In this document: positions 26,194 to 34,406 of the stretch, one piece after another
Layout of the letters: every line of letters starts with the position of its first letter
Numbering within the stretch: position 1 is the stretch's first letter
Assembly (NCBI GenBank): GCA_036557885.1
Contig: DATBGS010000144.1
Span: forward strand, 1-64,000
Origin: DATBGS01 sp036557885
GTDB taxonomy: Bacteria > Chloroflexota > Ktedonobacteria > Ktedonobacterales > DATBGS01
Direction of reading: 5' to 3'
Length of the DNA: 64,000 nt
Made by a program: the position numbers and the translations under genes
Notes under the pieces: model-generated
The model's input: only the letters and a program-made list of their open reading frames with translations
Told to the model about the DNA's origin: nothing
The model's database searches: none

Positions 26194-27303
26194 ATGTGGT
26201 TGCCCCGACGCTTAAAGAGCCGCCCGGCAGTTATCGCCCTGGCGGTAGTGGCCCTCTTCCTGGTGCTCTCCTCGTTCGCTCTGGTAAATCTCTTCAAGGC
26301 ACCAAAAGCCCAAAGCGACCCTCCCTTGCGCGCGTTGGCTGACAAGTTGGGCATTCATATTGGCAGCGCCGTGAGCGCTGACGCACTGTCCAGCGATGCC
26401 CGGTACGCGCAGATTCTCAGCCAGCAGTTCTCCGCCATTACGCCAGAAAACGAGATGAAGTGGGTTTCCGTCGAGGGGCAGCAGGGCGTCTACACCTTTG
26501 GGCCAGCCGATGCCGAAGTCCAGTTTGCGCAGCAGCACCAGCAGCTTGTGCGTGGGCATAATCTGGTCTGGTTCAGCCAGTTGCCGGGGTGGTTGACCAA
26601 TGGGTCGTTCACCAACGCGCAGCTTGCGGACATCCTCAAGCAGCATATCATGACCGAGGCCGGGCACTTCCAGGGCAAAATCTGGCAGTGGGATGTCGTC
26701 AACGAGCCGTTCGACGAGGATGGCACGCTGCGGCAGACGCTCTGGCTCAACGCGCTCGGACCCGACTACATTGCCGACGCCCTCCGGTGGACGCGCGAGG
26801 CTGACCCGCAGGCTGCCTTGTTTTTGAATGATTACAATATCGAAGGCATCGGGCCAAAGAGCGATGGGCTGTACGCGCTGATCAAGAGCCTCAAGGCGCA
26901 GGGCGTGCCCATTGACGGCATTGGCTTCGAGACGCATCTTGATCTTCAATACGATCTGCCGCCGATGATCAAGGAAAACTTCCAGCGCTTTGCGGCGCTT
27001 GGGCTTCAGCTTGACATCACCGAGATGGACGTGCGGATGGCACTGCCTGCCACGCCAGAGACGCTGGCGGCGCAGGCCAACGTCTATGCGCAGTTGATGC
27101 AGGATTGCCTTGCCGTCCGGCAGTGCGTAGACTTCACCATCTGGGAGTATACGGATAAATACTCCTGGATTCCGGGGTACTTTACGGGCGAGGGCGCCGC
27201 TTGTATTTACGATGAGAGCCTGGCTCCCAAGCCCGCCTATGCCGCGCTTCTCCATGCTCTGGAGAACCCCGGCCCAAGGAGCATGCGCGAGAATCAGGTC
27301 TAA
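26194..27303 (+). CDS. GH10 endo-1,4-beta-xylanase, membrane-anchored or secreted
   Basis: The start at 26194 follows AAGGAG by ten bases; an upstream ATG at 26152 has no ribosome site. The 369-residue protein has one N-terminal hydrophobic segment (about 11-33) that acts as signal or anchor, then a GH10 catalytic domain. The general acid/base is E171 (WDVVNEPFDEDG) and the nucleophile is E277 (LDITEMDV). It cleaves xylan outside the cell. Its products, after further hydrolysis, would feed the pentose operon at 5014-13084. No carbohydrate-binding module is visible. Confidence 0.93.
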   Translation: MWLPRRLKSRPAVIALAVVALFLVLSSFALVNLFKAPKAQSDPPLRALADKLGIHIGSAVSADALSSDARYAQILSQQFSAITPENEMKWVSVEGQQGVYTFGPADAEVQFAQQHQQLVRGHNLVWFSQLPGWLTNGSFTNAQLADILKQHIMTEAGHFQGKIWQWDVVNEPFDEDGTLRQTLWLNALGPDYIADALRWTREADPQAALFLNDYNIEGIGPKSDGLYALIKSLKAQGVPIDGIGFETHLDLQYDLPPMIKENFQRFAALGLQLDITEMDVRMALPATPETLAAQANVYAQLMQDCLAVRQCVDFTIWEYTDKYSWIPGYFTGEGAACIYDESLAPKPAYAALLHALENPGPRSMRENQV

Positions 27304-27663
27304 GCAACCGGCAAGCGTCCCTGCACTACCGTAGACTTTGCAGACTTTGTAGGCTTTTGGCTAGTTCCCTCTTGTATATGTTGGTGTAAAGGAGGGTACA
27401 GGCGGTGCTACTTCCTGTACCCCGGTGTAAACGGTGTAAACGGTGTATATCGCGTTGCTCTCTCTCTCATCGCTTCTTCTTCTGAGAGTGAGAAGACTGT
27501 ACCCCGGTGTAAAGGGTGTAGAAGGTGTAATCGCGTTGTTCTCTCTCATCACTTCTTCTAAGAGAGAGAAGAAGAAGAAGCGTAGAGCATGCGCTGCTGC
27601 ACTGCCTCCCCGTCAATTACACCCTTTACACCCTTTACACCTCCACCCACAAGAACCACATAC
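27304..27663. repeat. nonamer array with 82-base tandem duplication and inverted cluster
   Basis: The nonamer GGTGTAAAN is repeated three times with a 9-base period at 27424-27450 and again (degenerate) at 27506-27532. Three copies in reverse orientation occupy 27616-27641. The first two clusters sit in an approximately 82-base tandem duplication (27415-27496 and 27497 to about 27575), each followed by CT-rich and AGAG-rich complementary stretches. A single GGTGTAAAG occurs at 27383. No gene is visible in these 360 bases. Confidence 0.75.
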
Positions 27664-28227
27664 TTACACCGGCATCCTCAAGAACTGCTCGCGGGCCTGC
27701 GAGATTTGATTCAGCCGACGCAGCATGCCGCGCACTTCCTGCGCGTAGGCCATGTTCCACACATCCGTGTTGGCGTTGTAGATGTACTGGTACAGCCCCT
27801 CCGCGCCGCGCACCATATCCAGATCAAACTGCATCAACTGCCGCAGCGTCATCAGTTCCTCGCGGAAGCGGCTCCAGATGCGATCAGCCGTTGGCACCGA
27901 CATCCCACGCACCCGCGCCTCCAGATCGCCTACCTCCTGCCCAAGCCTGCGAATATCCTCCACCGCCATCAGCGCCTCGCGTGGCGGGTTCGGGTTCTCG
28001 CGGGTCAGCGGCGGAATATGCCGCATCTGGTAGTCGTTTGCCAGAGTCGTCAGGCAGTTGACGGCATCAGCCAGAAAGCCGCTGGCCTTGCCGCGCACCA
28101 GCAGGTCATCGGCGCGGGCCTGGTTCTTGTTGTTGTAGAAGTTATAGCCAAAGCCGGTCAGCGCCAGTTGCAACGCCTGCACCAGCGGGTCGTTGGACCA
28201 GCCGGGCATCATGTTGTAGTTGTTCAT
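27664..28227 (-). CDS. hypothetical helical protein, partner of SPFH gene
   Basis: The 187-residue protein is rich in predicted helix, with acidic and basic residues mixed (for example VEDIRRLGQEVGDLEARVRGM). The N-terminus is Asn/Tyr-rich (MNNYNMMPGW). There is no signal peptide or transmembrane segment. It overlaps the upstream SPFH gene by ATGA, so translation is coupled. I do not recognise a family; a structural partner of the SPFH protein is the simplest inference. Confidence 0.6.
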   Translation of the reverse strand: MNNYNMMPGWSNDPLVQALQLALTGFGYNFYNNKNQARADDLLVRGKASGFLADAVNCLTTLANDYQMRHIPPLTRENPNPPREALMAVEDIRRLGQEVGDLEARVRGMSVPTADRIWSRFREELMTLRQLMQFDLDMVRGAEGLYQYIYNANTDVWNMAYAQEVRGMLRRLNQISQAREQFLRMPV

Positions 28228-29093
28228 GGGTTATTCTGCCTCGGATTTGCCTGCGGAGCCACCGCCACCGCCGGAACGCCTGGAAGCTGCGCGTTAGAAA
28301 TGATCGGTGAGCCAGCGCCAATGTTAAAGGGCTGCCCAATCGCCATGTTGGGCGCGGAGAGAATGCCGTGCTTCGCCATCTCCATCGCGGTGTAATAACG
28401 CACCGCCTCAAGCTCCGAGAGGCCAAAGGCTTTCAGCGCGATCAACGAGCGCATGCGCTCATCGCGGGGGAAGACGAGCACCTTCACCGTATTCAGCGTG
28501 ATGCCATAGCCCGTCAGGAACGCCTGGAGATGCTGGAAGACCACCTGGGTGAGATCGTGAATCTTCTCATTGACAGACTCCAGCGGCGTCACCTGAATCA
28601 CCTGATTGATCGCCTGCTCCACCACCGGCCCGGCGTAGGTGTTGACCTCAGCCGTCGTCAACTGGTGGCCGCGATAGGGCATGTGCTGCACCAGCTTCAT
28701 CGCGTCTTGCTGGCTGTTGACGTTGATGTAGTAGTCTACGTTGTACTGCATCTCGGCCATCTCGCGCGAGAGCGCCAGACCCGTCGTCTGTACTACCAGC
28801 TTGGCGCGGTTGATGTAGAGCGCTTCGTACTGCCAGGGGCTTTGCCCATCGAAGAACGCCCGCTGAAACGAGCCAATCAGCGGCTTCTCTGGTGTCACCA
28901 CTGGATACTGACCCGTCTCGTAGATGTAGATGATCGCCCCGCGCGATTTGAGGACACAGAAGTGATTGCTTTCCACCGTGAGCAGCGTCCCACTCACAAT
29001 ATCGTTCCGGGGATAGTGCCAGAGCAGAATGTCTGGCCCCATAACCTCTGATCCGTCAGTTGCCAGTGTTGAGATAACGTGCCCGACTGCCAT
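28224..29093 (-). CDS. SPFH/band-7 domain protein
   Basis: The 289-residue protein resembles cytoplasmic SPFH proteins of the YdjI or virion-core-like type. An N-terminal beta-rich part contains PEKPLIGSFQRAFFDGQSPWQYEALYINRAKLVV, described here only in outline. A helical region with QAINQVIQVTPLESVN follows, and the C-terminus is Pro/Asn-rich. Such proteins form oligomers at membranes. No transmembrane segment is seen. The start at 29093 has a weak ribosome site; ATG at 29042 is an alternative. Confidence 0.7.
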   Translation of the reverse strand: MAVGHVISTLATDGSEVMGPDILLWHYPRNDIVSGTLLTVESNHFCVLKSRGAIIYIYETGQYPVVTPEKPLIGSFQRAFFDGQSPWQYEALYINRAKLVVQTTGLALSREMAEMQYNVDYYINVNSQQDAMKLVQHMPYRGHQLTTAEVNTYAGPVVEQAINQVIQVTPLESVNEKIHDLTQVVFQHLQAFLTGYGITLNTVKVLVFPRDERMRSLIALKAFGLSELEAVRYYTAMEMAKHGILSAPNMAIGQPFNIGAGSPIISNAQLPGVPAVAVAPQANPRQNNP

Positions 29094-29155
29094 AGAATGT
29101 TTTGCGCGGCGGGTGCTCCTCCCTCTCAAGGGGGAGAGGCTCGCGCCCTCCTTTC

Positions 29156-29422
29156 CTATACTTGCCGAATAAAAAGGGGCTGGTTTTTGGTGGGAACCAG
29201 CAAGAAACCCTCTCCGCTTGCGCGGGTAAAGTGGTCCTCGTCAAGGTTATCAGGCGGTACTCTCCCAGAGGACACTGGCTCGACCCCGTTTGCCTGTTTA
29301 ATCCTCAGGTTACAGAGCAGCGGGCTGGACCGGCCACCCGCAGGTGTGAACGTGAACACTTCCTGATAACATAGCCCGATAGCATCCTGGCTCTGGCTGA
29401 GACTGGTCAGGTCCAGGCTCAT
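29156..29422 (-). CDS. possible small protein, uncertain
   Basis: An 88-residue frame (beginning MSLDLTSLSQSQ) between the SPFH and aldehyde dehydrogenase genes has codon use similar to its neighbours and a plausible amino-acid mix. It has no clear ribosome site and no recognised motif. It may be a real small gene, a remnant, or chance. Confidence 0.3.
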   Translation of the reverse strand: MSLDLTSLSQSQDAIGLCYQEVFTFTPAGGRSSPLLCNLRIKQANGVEPVSSGRVPPDNLDEDHFTRASGEGFLLVPTKNQPLFIRQV

Positions 29423-29683
29423 AAAGAAGCAGCCTTTATAAGCCCATCCTTTGAGGGGATAGGGTACCTGACACGAGGTGCCTCCCATTGCATTGTTGCA
29501 AGTGCATCTGCCATGCAGAGCCATCCCCATTATAGGGGAGAGGACCAGAAGAGAAAAGGTACTCGCTCACATTTTGCCGGGAGGAGGTGAGAGAGAATTG
29601 GGGACGGCCCGGCAAGATGCTGGGGGTACAAACGAATGCCCCGCTTGTAGCCCCGGCGTCCCTGCCGGGCCGTTCCCAAGCGC
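29423..29683. other. intergenic region downstream of aldehyde dehydrogenase
   Basis: These bases contain the 30-base repeat listed at 29644 and purine-rich stretches, but no gene that I can support. Together with the small uncertain frame, the gap between the SPFH and dehydrogenase genes is about 590 bases. Confidence 0.4.
29644..29673. repeat. partial copy of the GCTACAAG-type element
   Basis: These 30 bases are identical to 23131-23160. They lie just downstream of the aldehyde dehydrogenase stop on its strand. The right half of the inverted repeat is missing. Confidence 0.7.
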
Positions 29684-31174
29684 CTATTCGTATTTCGTCC
29701 AGACGCTCTTGGTTTCGGTGTAGAGTTCCAGCGCGGCGTGGCCGTGTTCGCGCCCGTAGCCGCTCTGCTTATATCCGCCAAAGGGTGAGGCCGCGTCAAA
29801 GATGTTGTAGCAGTTAATCCAGACCGTTCCGGCCTTCAGCAGCGAGGCCAGCTTATGCGCCTTGCCGATGTCGCGCGTCCAGATGCCCGATGCCAGCCCG
29901 TAGGGACTGTTGTTGGCGCGGGCCGCCACTTCCTCCAGGTTCTCGAACGGCAGGACGACCACCACCGGCCCAAAAATCTCCTCGTGGGCAATCTGCATCG
30001 AGTCGTTCACGCCGCTGAAGACCGTTGGCTCGACAAAATAGCCCGCGTCCAGCCCGTCGCCACTGGCGCGTTTGCCGCCGGAAACCGGCTTTGCCCCGTC
30101 GCGCAGGCCGCTCTCGATATAGCCCAGCACCGTCTGCATCTGGCTTTCGGAAACCACCGGCCCCATCTGCACCTTGGGGTCCATGCCGTTGCCCAGCGTC
30201 GTCTTGCGTGCCCGGTCCGCCAGGCGCTCGGTCAGTTCCTCGGCAATGGAGCGCTCGGCAAAGAGGCGCGAGCCTGCCGTGCAGACCTGCCCCTGGTTAT
30301 AGAAGATAGCGTTATACGCGCCGCGCACGGCCCCTTCCAGATCGGCATCGGGGAAGACGATATTGGGCGATTTGCCGCCAAGCTCCAGCGACACGCGCTT
30401 CACGTTCTCCACTGATTCCTGGGCAATGCGCTTGCCCACCTCGGTTGAGCCGGTGAAGGCGATCTTATCCACGTCTGGATGACGCACCAGCCCGCTGCCA
30501 ATGCGCGAGCCTGGGCCAGTGATGATGTTGATCACGCCTTCTGGGAATCCGGCCTCCAGCGCCAGTTCTCCAATGCGCAGCGCCGTGAGCGGCGTGGGGC
30601 CAGCCGGTTTGAGGATGGTCGTGCAGCCAGCCGCCAGCGCGGGCGCCAGCTTCCACGAGGCCATCACTATCGGGAAGTTCCAGGGGATAATCAGCCCGCA
30701 CACGCCCACCGGCTCGCGCAGGGTGTAATTCAGGATGCCCGGCGCCGAGACAGGAATGGTGTTGCCCTCCAGCTTGGTCGGCCAGCCCGCGTAGTAGCGG
30801 AAGTGATCAATCGCAATCGCCACCTCAATTCCCGCGACGCGCCGCACCTTGCCGCCGTCAATCGTCTCCAGATCGGTCAGTTCTTCGGCGTGCTGCTCCA
30901 TCAGATCGGCCAGCCGCCAGAGCAGTTTGCTGCGGTCTGCCGGGCTGATAGCTCTGCGCCAGGCGCCGGTGAATGCCGCCCGCGCCGCCTTGACCGCCAG
31001 GTCTACATCTTCCACTCCGGCAGAAGCAATCTGGGTTAAGACCTCGCCCGTTGCGGGGTTTTTCGTCTCGTGCGTCTCCCCAGAAAGCGCGTCCACCCAC
31101 TGTTTGCCGATGAGCAGCTTCTTCTTTCCTTCAAGGAACTGTGAAACCTCTGACCGCAATGTCATGGTTGTCAT
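29684..31174 (-). CDS. NAD(P)-dependent aldehyde dehydrogenase
   Basis: The 496-residue enzyme has all expected features of the ALDH superfamily: IPWNFP near 163-168, FTGSTEVG at 240-247, the general base E264 in SLELGGKSP and the nucleophile C298 in NQGQVCTAGSR. Its length and motifs fit broad-specificity (betaine- or phenylacetaldehyde-type) dehydrogenases. The start follows GAGGAGA. It is a single gene with its own promoter, divergent from the his operon; the substrate is unknown. Confidence 0.92.
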   Translation of the reverse strand: MTTMTLRSEVSQFLEGKKKLLIGKQWVDALSGETHETKNPATGEVLTQIASAGVEDVDLAVKAARAAFTGAWRRAISPADRSKLLWRLADLMEQHAEELTDLETIDGGKVRRVAGIEVAIAIDHFRYYAGWPTKLEGNTIPVSAPGILNYTLREPVGVCGLIIPWNFPIVMASWKLAPALAAGCTTILKPAGPTPLTALRIGELALEAGFPEGVINIITGPGSRIGSGLVRHPDVDKIAFTGSTEVGKRIAQESVENVKRVSLELGGKSPNIVFPDADLEGAVRGAYNAIFYNQGQVCTAGSRLFAERSIAEELTERLADRARKTTLGNGMDPKVQMGPVVSESQMQTVLGYIESGLRDGAKPVSGGKRASGDGLDAGYFVEPTVFSGVNDSMQIAHEEIFGPVVVVLPFENLEEVAARANNSPYGLASGIWTRDIGKAHKLASLLKAGTVWINCYNIFDAASPFGGYKQSGYGREHGHAALELYTETKSVWTKYE

Positions 31175-31213
31175 ATCAGTTGTCTCCTCTTTCCTGTTCG
31201 ACAGTTCTGGCTT

Positions 31214-31244
31214 ATTATATCTCTTCGCCAGTGAAGCCTTGCAA
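31214..31244 (-). promoter_or_regulatory. candidate promoter of the aldehyde dehydrogenase gene
   Basis: On the minus strand TTGCAA (31244-31239) and TATAAT (31219-31214) are 19 bases apart. The spacing is long but the -10 box is perfect. Confidence 0.4.
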
Positions 31245-31276
31245 CGTGTGAAGCTTGCCACAATTTTCCAAAATGC

Positions 31277-31306
31277 TTGCATTTCCCGCGCTGAGCGCAG
31301 TATCAT
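31277..31306 (+). promoter_or_regulatory. candidate promoter of the his operon
   Basis: TTGCAT at 31277-31282 and TATCAT at 31301-31306 are 18 bases apart, about 40 bases before the leader reading frame. Confidence 0.45.
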
Positions 31307-31347
31307 GTGCCAAACACGATGTTTGTTTTCAAGAGTTTTGGTAAGGG

Positions 31348-31431
31348 ATGAGCAACAACACACAGCAGCAACCCATCATCAACCGAGCGCTGGCTGCTTT
31401 CAGCTACCATCACCATCACAGCCAGGGGTGA
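31348..31431 (+). CDS. hisL: putative his operon leader peptide
   Basis: A 27-codon frame starts with ATG at 31348 and ends with TGA at 31429-31431. Codons 21-24 are CAT CAC CAT CAC, four consecutive histidines, and the peptide ends YHHHHSQG. It lies upstream of hisG and ahead of an intrinsic terminator, the arrangement expected of a transcription-attenuation leader in which ribosome stalling at His codons senses charged tRNA-His. The start is preceded by TAAGGG with almost no spacing, with AAGAG further upstream, so initiation efficiency is uncertain. The symbol is given by function and position, not by homology. Confidence 0.7.
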   Translation: MSNNTQQQPIINRALAAFSYHHHHSQG

Positions 31432-31463
31432 GGGTTGGCGGCGCCTGGCCGCAACCTTCGCCC
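31390..31463 (+). promoter_or_regulatory. alternative hairpins of the his leader
   Basis: CTGGCTG (31390-31396) pairs with CAGCCAG (31419-31425), enclosing the His codons. The segment 31421-31426 can instead pair with 31444-31449. A 12-pair stem (including two G-U pairs) joins 31426-31437 to 31452-31463 across the leader stop codon. These pairings exclude one another in part. Confidence 0.5.
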
Positions 31464-31468
31464 CTTTC

Positions 31469-31508
31469 AGGTAGGATGTCCGAATTTGGACATCCTACCT
31501 TCGTTTTT
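31469..31508 (+). terminator. intrinsic terminator (attenuator) before hisG
   Basis: A perfect 13-base stem (AGGTAGGATGTCC with its complement at 31488-31500), a six-base loop and then TTCGTTTTT. It stands 52 bases before hisG with no upstream gene on this strand other than the leader frame, so it looks like an attenuator rather than an end-of-operon terminator. Confidence 0.8.
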
Positions 31509-31560
31509 GTTCAGACCGTCACAGTCCCTGGCAAAGACAGGAGAGGAGAATAGAGAGGAT

Positions 31561-32445
31561 ATGCTACACGCTCAAGGGCAAGAGGGGCAGCTTCGGCTGG
31601 CAATTCAACGCGAGGGCCGCCTGACCGAAAACACGCTCGCGCTGCTGCGCTCAATCGGTTTGGAGTTCGAGAGTTTTGGGCGGAAACTTTTTTCCAACTG
31701 CCGCAATTTTCCGCTGGCCTTGCTGCATACACGCGATGACGATATTCCCGAATACGTCTCGGCGGGAACGGTAGACCTGGGGATTGTTGGGCGCAACCTG
31801 CTGCACGAAGAACAGGCCAGCGTCGAGGAACTGTTGCCGCTGGGCTTTGGCTACTGCTCGCTCGTAGTTGCCATCCACAAGGACGCGCCCATCACCAGCG
31901 TGGAGCAGCTTGCAGGCGCCAAGATTGCCACATCCTACCCCGGCTCGGCCCGGCATTTCTTTGCCTCGCGGCAGATTCCCGTCGAAATCATCACCATTAG
32001 CGGCTCGGTGGAGGTTGCGCCGCTGCTGGGGCTGGCGAGCGCCATTGTGGACCTGACAGCCACTGGCAGTTCGCTGGTGCTCAATGACCTGCGACCACTG
32101 GAAACCATTCTGGAATCGGAGGCAGTGCTGGCGGCCAATCCGCAGGCGCTCACCGACCCGGCCAGGCACGCAAATATTGATCGCCTGCTGCTGCGTATTA
32201 AGGGCGTACTGGCGGCCAAACGCTACCGTTATGTGATGATGAACGCGCCACGCGCCGCGCTGGATGAAATCAAGCGCATTGTGCCTGGGCTGAAGTCGCC
32301 AACCGTCGTTCCGCTGGCAGACCCGGAGTGGGTTGCGGTGCATGCCGCCTTGCGCGAGGAAATCTTCTGGGAGGCGATTGAAGCCCTGCGCGAAGCTGGC
32401 GCTTCGGAGATTCTGGTTTCGCCAATCGAGAAGTTAATCCAGTAG
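31561..32445 (+). CDS. hisG: ATP phosphoribosyltransferase, long form
   Basis: The 294-residue enzyme starts at an ATG after AGAGAGG. It catalyses the first step of histidine synthesis, joining ATP and PRPP. The catalytic core includes GTVDLGIVGRNLL, and the PRPP-binding segment reads VDLTATGSSLVLNDL. A C-terminal regulatory domain of about 80 residues is present, so this is the long form that binds histidine for feedback and does not need HisZ. It heads the operon and is followed by hisDB after 11 bases. Confidence 0.93.
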   Translation: MLHAQGQEGQLRLAIQREGRLTENTLALLRSIGLEFESFGRKLFSNCRNFPLALLHTRDDDIPEYVSAGTVDLGIVGRNLLHEEQASVEELLPLGFGYCSLVVAIHKDAPITSVEQLAGAKIATSYPGSARHFFASRQIPVEIITISGSVEVAPLLGLASAIVDLTATGSSLVLNDLRPLETILESEAVLAANPQALTDPARHANIDRLLLRIKGVLAAKRYRYVMMNAPRAALDEIKRIVPGLKSPTVVPLADPEWVAVHAALREEIFWEAIEALREAGASEILVSPIEKLIQ

Positions 32446-32456
32446 GAGAGAAATAT

Positions 32457-34406
32457 ATGTTACTTGCCCGATTATCTGAGGTGCCCCAGGAGGAATATGG
32501 GCGGCTGCTTCAGCGCTCAAGGCAGCAGATGGATGATCTGGTGCCAACTGTCCGCGCTGTCATGGAGGATGTGCGGGCGCGTGGGGATGCTGCCCTGCGC
32601 GACTATACCCAGCGCTTTGACCACGCGCAGCTAGAGACGCTGGAGGTGACACCAGAAGAACTGGCCCAGGCCGGCAGCCAGGTTGAGCCGGAAGTCATCG
32701 CCGCGCTGAAGCACGCCGCCAGCACGATTCGCGCCTTTCACAGCCGCCACCTGCCGCCAGAGGGCCGCGTTGAGACAGAGCCGGGCGTGAGCGTCTGGCG
32801 CGTCTGGCGGCCCATCGAGCGCGTGGGCCTGTATATTCCTGGCGGCAAAGCGACCTATCCCTCTTCAATCCTGATGAACGTCATTCCGGCGAAGATTGCC
32901 GGGTGCCAGGATATTGTGCTCTGCTCGCCGCCGCGCAGCGATGGCACCATCTCTCCGGTGCTGCTGGTGGCCGCGCAAATAGCGGGGGTGCAGCGCATCT
33001 TTAAGCTGGGCGGTGTGCAGGCGATTGCGGCAATGGCCTATGGCACCGAGAGTGTACCGCGTGTGCTGAAAATCTTTGGCGCGGGCAACGCCTATGTCGC
33101 CACAGCAAAGTTGCTGGCCTTTGGCGAGGTAGATATTGATATGCCCGCTGGCCCCACAGAACTGCTCATCCTGGCAGATGAGACGGCCAATCCGCGCTTT
33201 GTGGCCGCCGATCTGGTCGCCCAGGCCGAGCACGCCGAAGATTCCGCCTGCGTGCTGATCACGACATCGCGCACCCTGGCCGAGCAGGTGGCAGCAGAGA
33301 TTGCCGCGCAGCTAGAGACGTTGGAAACCAGGAAGTATGCCGAGGCATCGCTGGAGCGCTACGGGGCGCTGCTGGTGGCGGATGCGCTGGATGAAGCCAT
33401 CACGTTTGCCAACACCTACGCGCCTGAACATCTTCAGATCATCACCGCCGACGATCAGCGCGTGCTAGAAGCCATTCAGAACGCTGGCTCGGTCTTCCTG
33501 GGGAACTGGTCGCCCTCCCCGGCAGGTGATTACGCCACCGGCAGCAACCACGTGCTGCCCACCGGCAGATACGCCAGGGTGTTTGCGCCGCTCTCGGTGG
33601 AAAGTTTTGGGCGAAAGATGCAAGTGCAGGAGGCCACGCGCGACGGCCTGGAGCGGCTGCGCGCAACCGTTGAGCGGTTGGCAACCGAAGAGGGGCTGCC
33701 TGGGCACCAGCATTCTATCGCGGTTCGTTTTGAGGCGGGCGCAGATGCGCAAGGTGCGCGCACGCTTGATCTTCAAGTTGGGAATGCGCAGCGATTTGAG
33801 AACACGCTGGATGCGCGGCCTGCGCGTCTGGCAGTTATTGGCCGCGTGACCAAAGAAACCAATGTGCAGATTACGCTGAACCTGGATGGCGAGGGGAATG
33901 CTCGCATCCAGACCTCTGTGCCTTTTCTTGATCACCTGCTCAATTCCTTTGCCCGGCATGGGCGCTTTGATCTGGAAGTGACGGCGCGGGGCGACACCGA
34001 GATTGACGACCACCACACCGTTGAGGATATTGGTATTGTGCTGGGTCAGGTGCTCCAGCACGCCCTGGGAACCAAGCGCGGCATTGCCCGCTTTGGCTCG
34101 GCCTACGCGCCAATGGACGAGGCGCTGGCGCGCACTGTTCTGGACATTTCGGGCCGCCCGTTCCTGGGCTACGAGGCGCCTGGGCTGGCTCCCTGGGTGG
34201 GCCGCTTTGATACCGCGCTGGTGGAAGAGTTCTGGCGAGCATTCACCAACAACGCCCAGGTCACGCTGCACCTGGACATCATTCGTGGCAAGAACGCGCA
34301 TCACATGCTAGAGGCGCTGTTCAAAAGCGCGGGGCTGGCGCTGCATGCCGCCACGCGCATCGCCTCTCCTGATGGCAGCGTGCCTTCTACGAAAGGGGTG
34401 CTGTGA
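32457..34406 (+). CDS. hisDB: histidinol dehydrogenase-imidazoleglycerol-phosphate dehydratase fusion
   Basis: One 649-residue frame holds two enzymes. Residues 1 to about 425 are HisD, which oxidises histidinol to histidine: PGGKATYPSS, AGPTELLILADE, AEHAEDSA and TYAPEHLQII are visible. A linker of about 30 residues follows. Residues about 456-649 are HisB, the dehydratase: DHLLNSFARHG, DDHHTVEDIG and KNAHHMLEALFKSAG with its metal-binding His pairs. No stop or frameshift separates the halves and both motif sets look complete. In most bacteria hisD and hisB are separate genes. Confidence 0.93.
   Translation: MLLARLSEVPQEEYGRLLQRSRQQMDDLVPTVRAVMEDVRARGDAALRDYTQRFDHAQLETLEVTPEELAQAGSQVEPEVIAALKHAASTIRAFHSRHLPPEGRVETEPGVSVWRVWRPIERVGLYIPGGKATYPSSILMNVIPAKIAGCQDIVLCSPPRSDGTISPVLLVAAQIAGVQRIFKLGGVQAIAAMAYGTESVPRVLKIFGAGNAYVATAKLLAFGEVDIDMPAGPTELLILADETANPRFVAADLVAQAEHAEDSACVLITTSRTLAEQVAAEIAAQLETLETRKYAEASLERYGALLVADALDEAITFANTYAPEHLQIITADDQRVLEAIQNAGSVFLGNWSPSPAGDYATGSNHVLPTGRYARVFAPLSVESFGRKMQVQEATRDGLERLRATVERLATEEGLPGHQHSIAVRFEAGADAQGARTLDLQVGNAQRFENTLDARPARLAVIGRVTKETNVQITLNLDGEGNARIQTSVPFLDHLLNSFARHGRFDLEVTARGDTEIDDHHTVEDIGIVLGQVLQHALGTKRGIARFGSAYAPMDEALARTVLDISGRPFLGYEAPGLAPWVGRFDTALVEEFWRAFTNNAQVTLHLDIIRGKNAHHMLEALFKSAGLALHAATRIASPDGSVPSTKGVL

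Larger units (their letters stand above)
31175..31560 (+). promoter_or_regulatory. divergent control region of ALDH and his operon
   Basis: The region carries the minus-strand ALDH promoter, the candidate his promoter, a leader reading frame with four His codons, two hairpins and an intrinsic terminator, all listed separately. No other gene is present. Confidence 0.7.

Noticed and set aside
27415..27575. Tandem 82-base units considered as a CRISPR array
   Set aside because: Only two diverged units occur, there are no unique spacers, and no cas genes are present.
29156..29530. Longer 124-codon frame upstream of the small uncertain gene
   Set aside because: The extra N-terminal part has an odd Cys-rich composition and no ribosome site; only the shorter form is kept as a weak candidate.
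31348..31560. T-box as the control element of the his operon
   Set aside because: No T-box core sequence (TGGNACCGCG type) is visible; the His-codon frame explains the terminator better.
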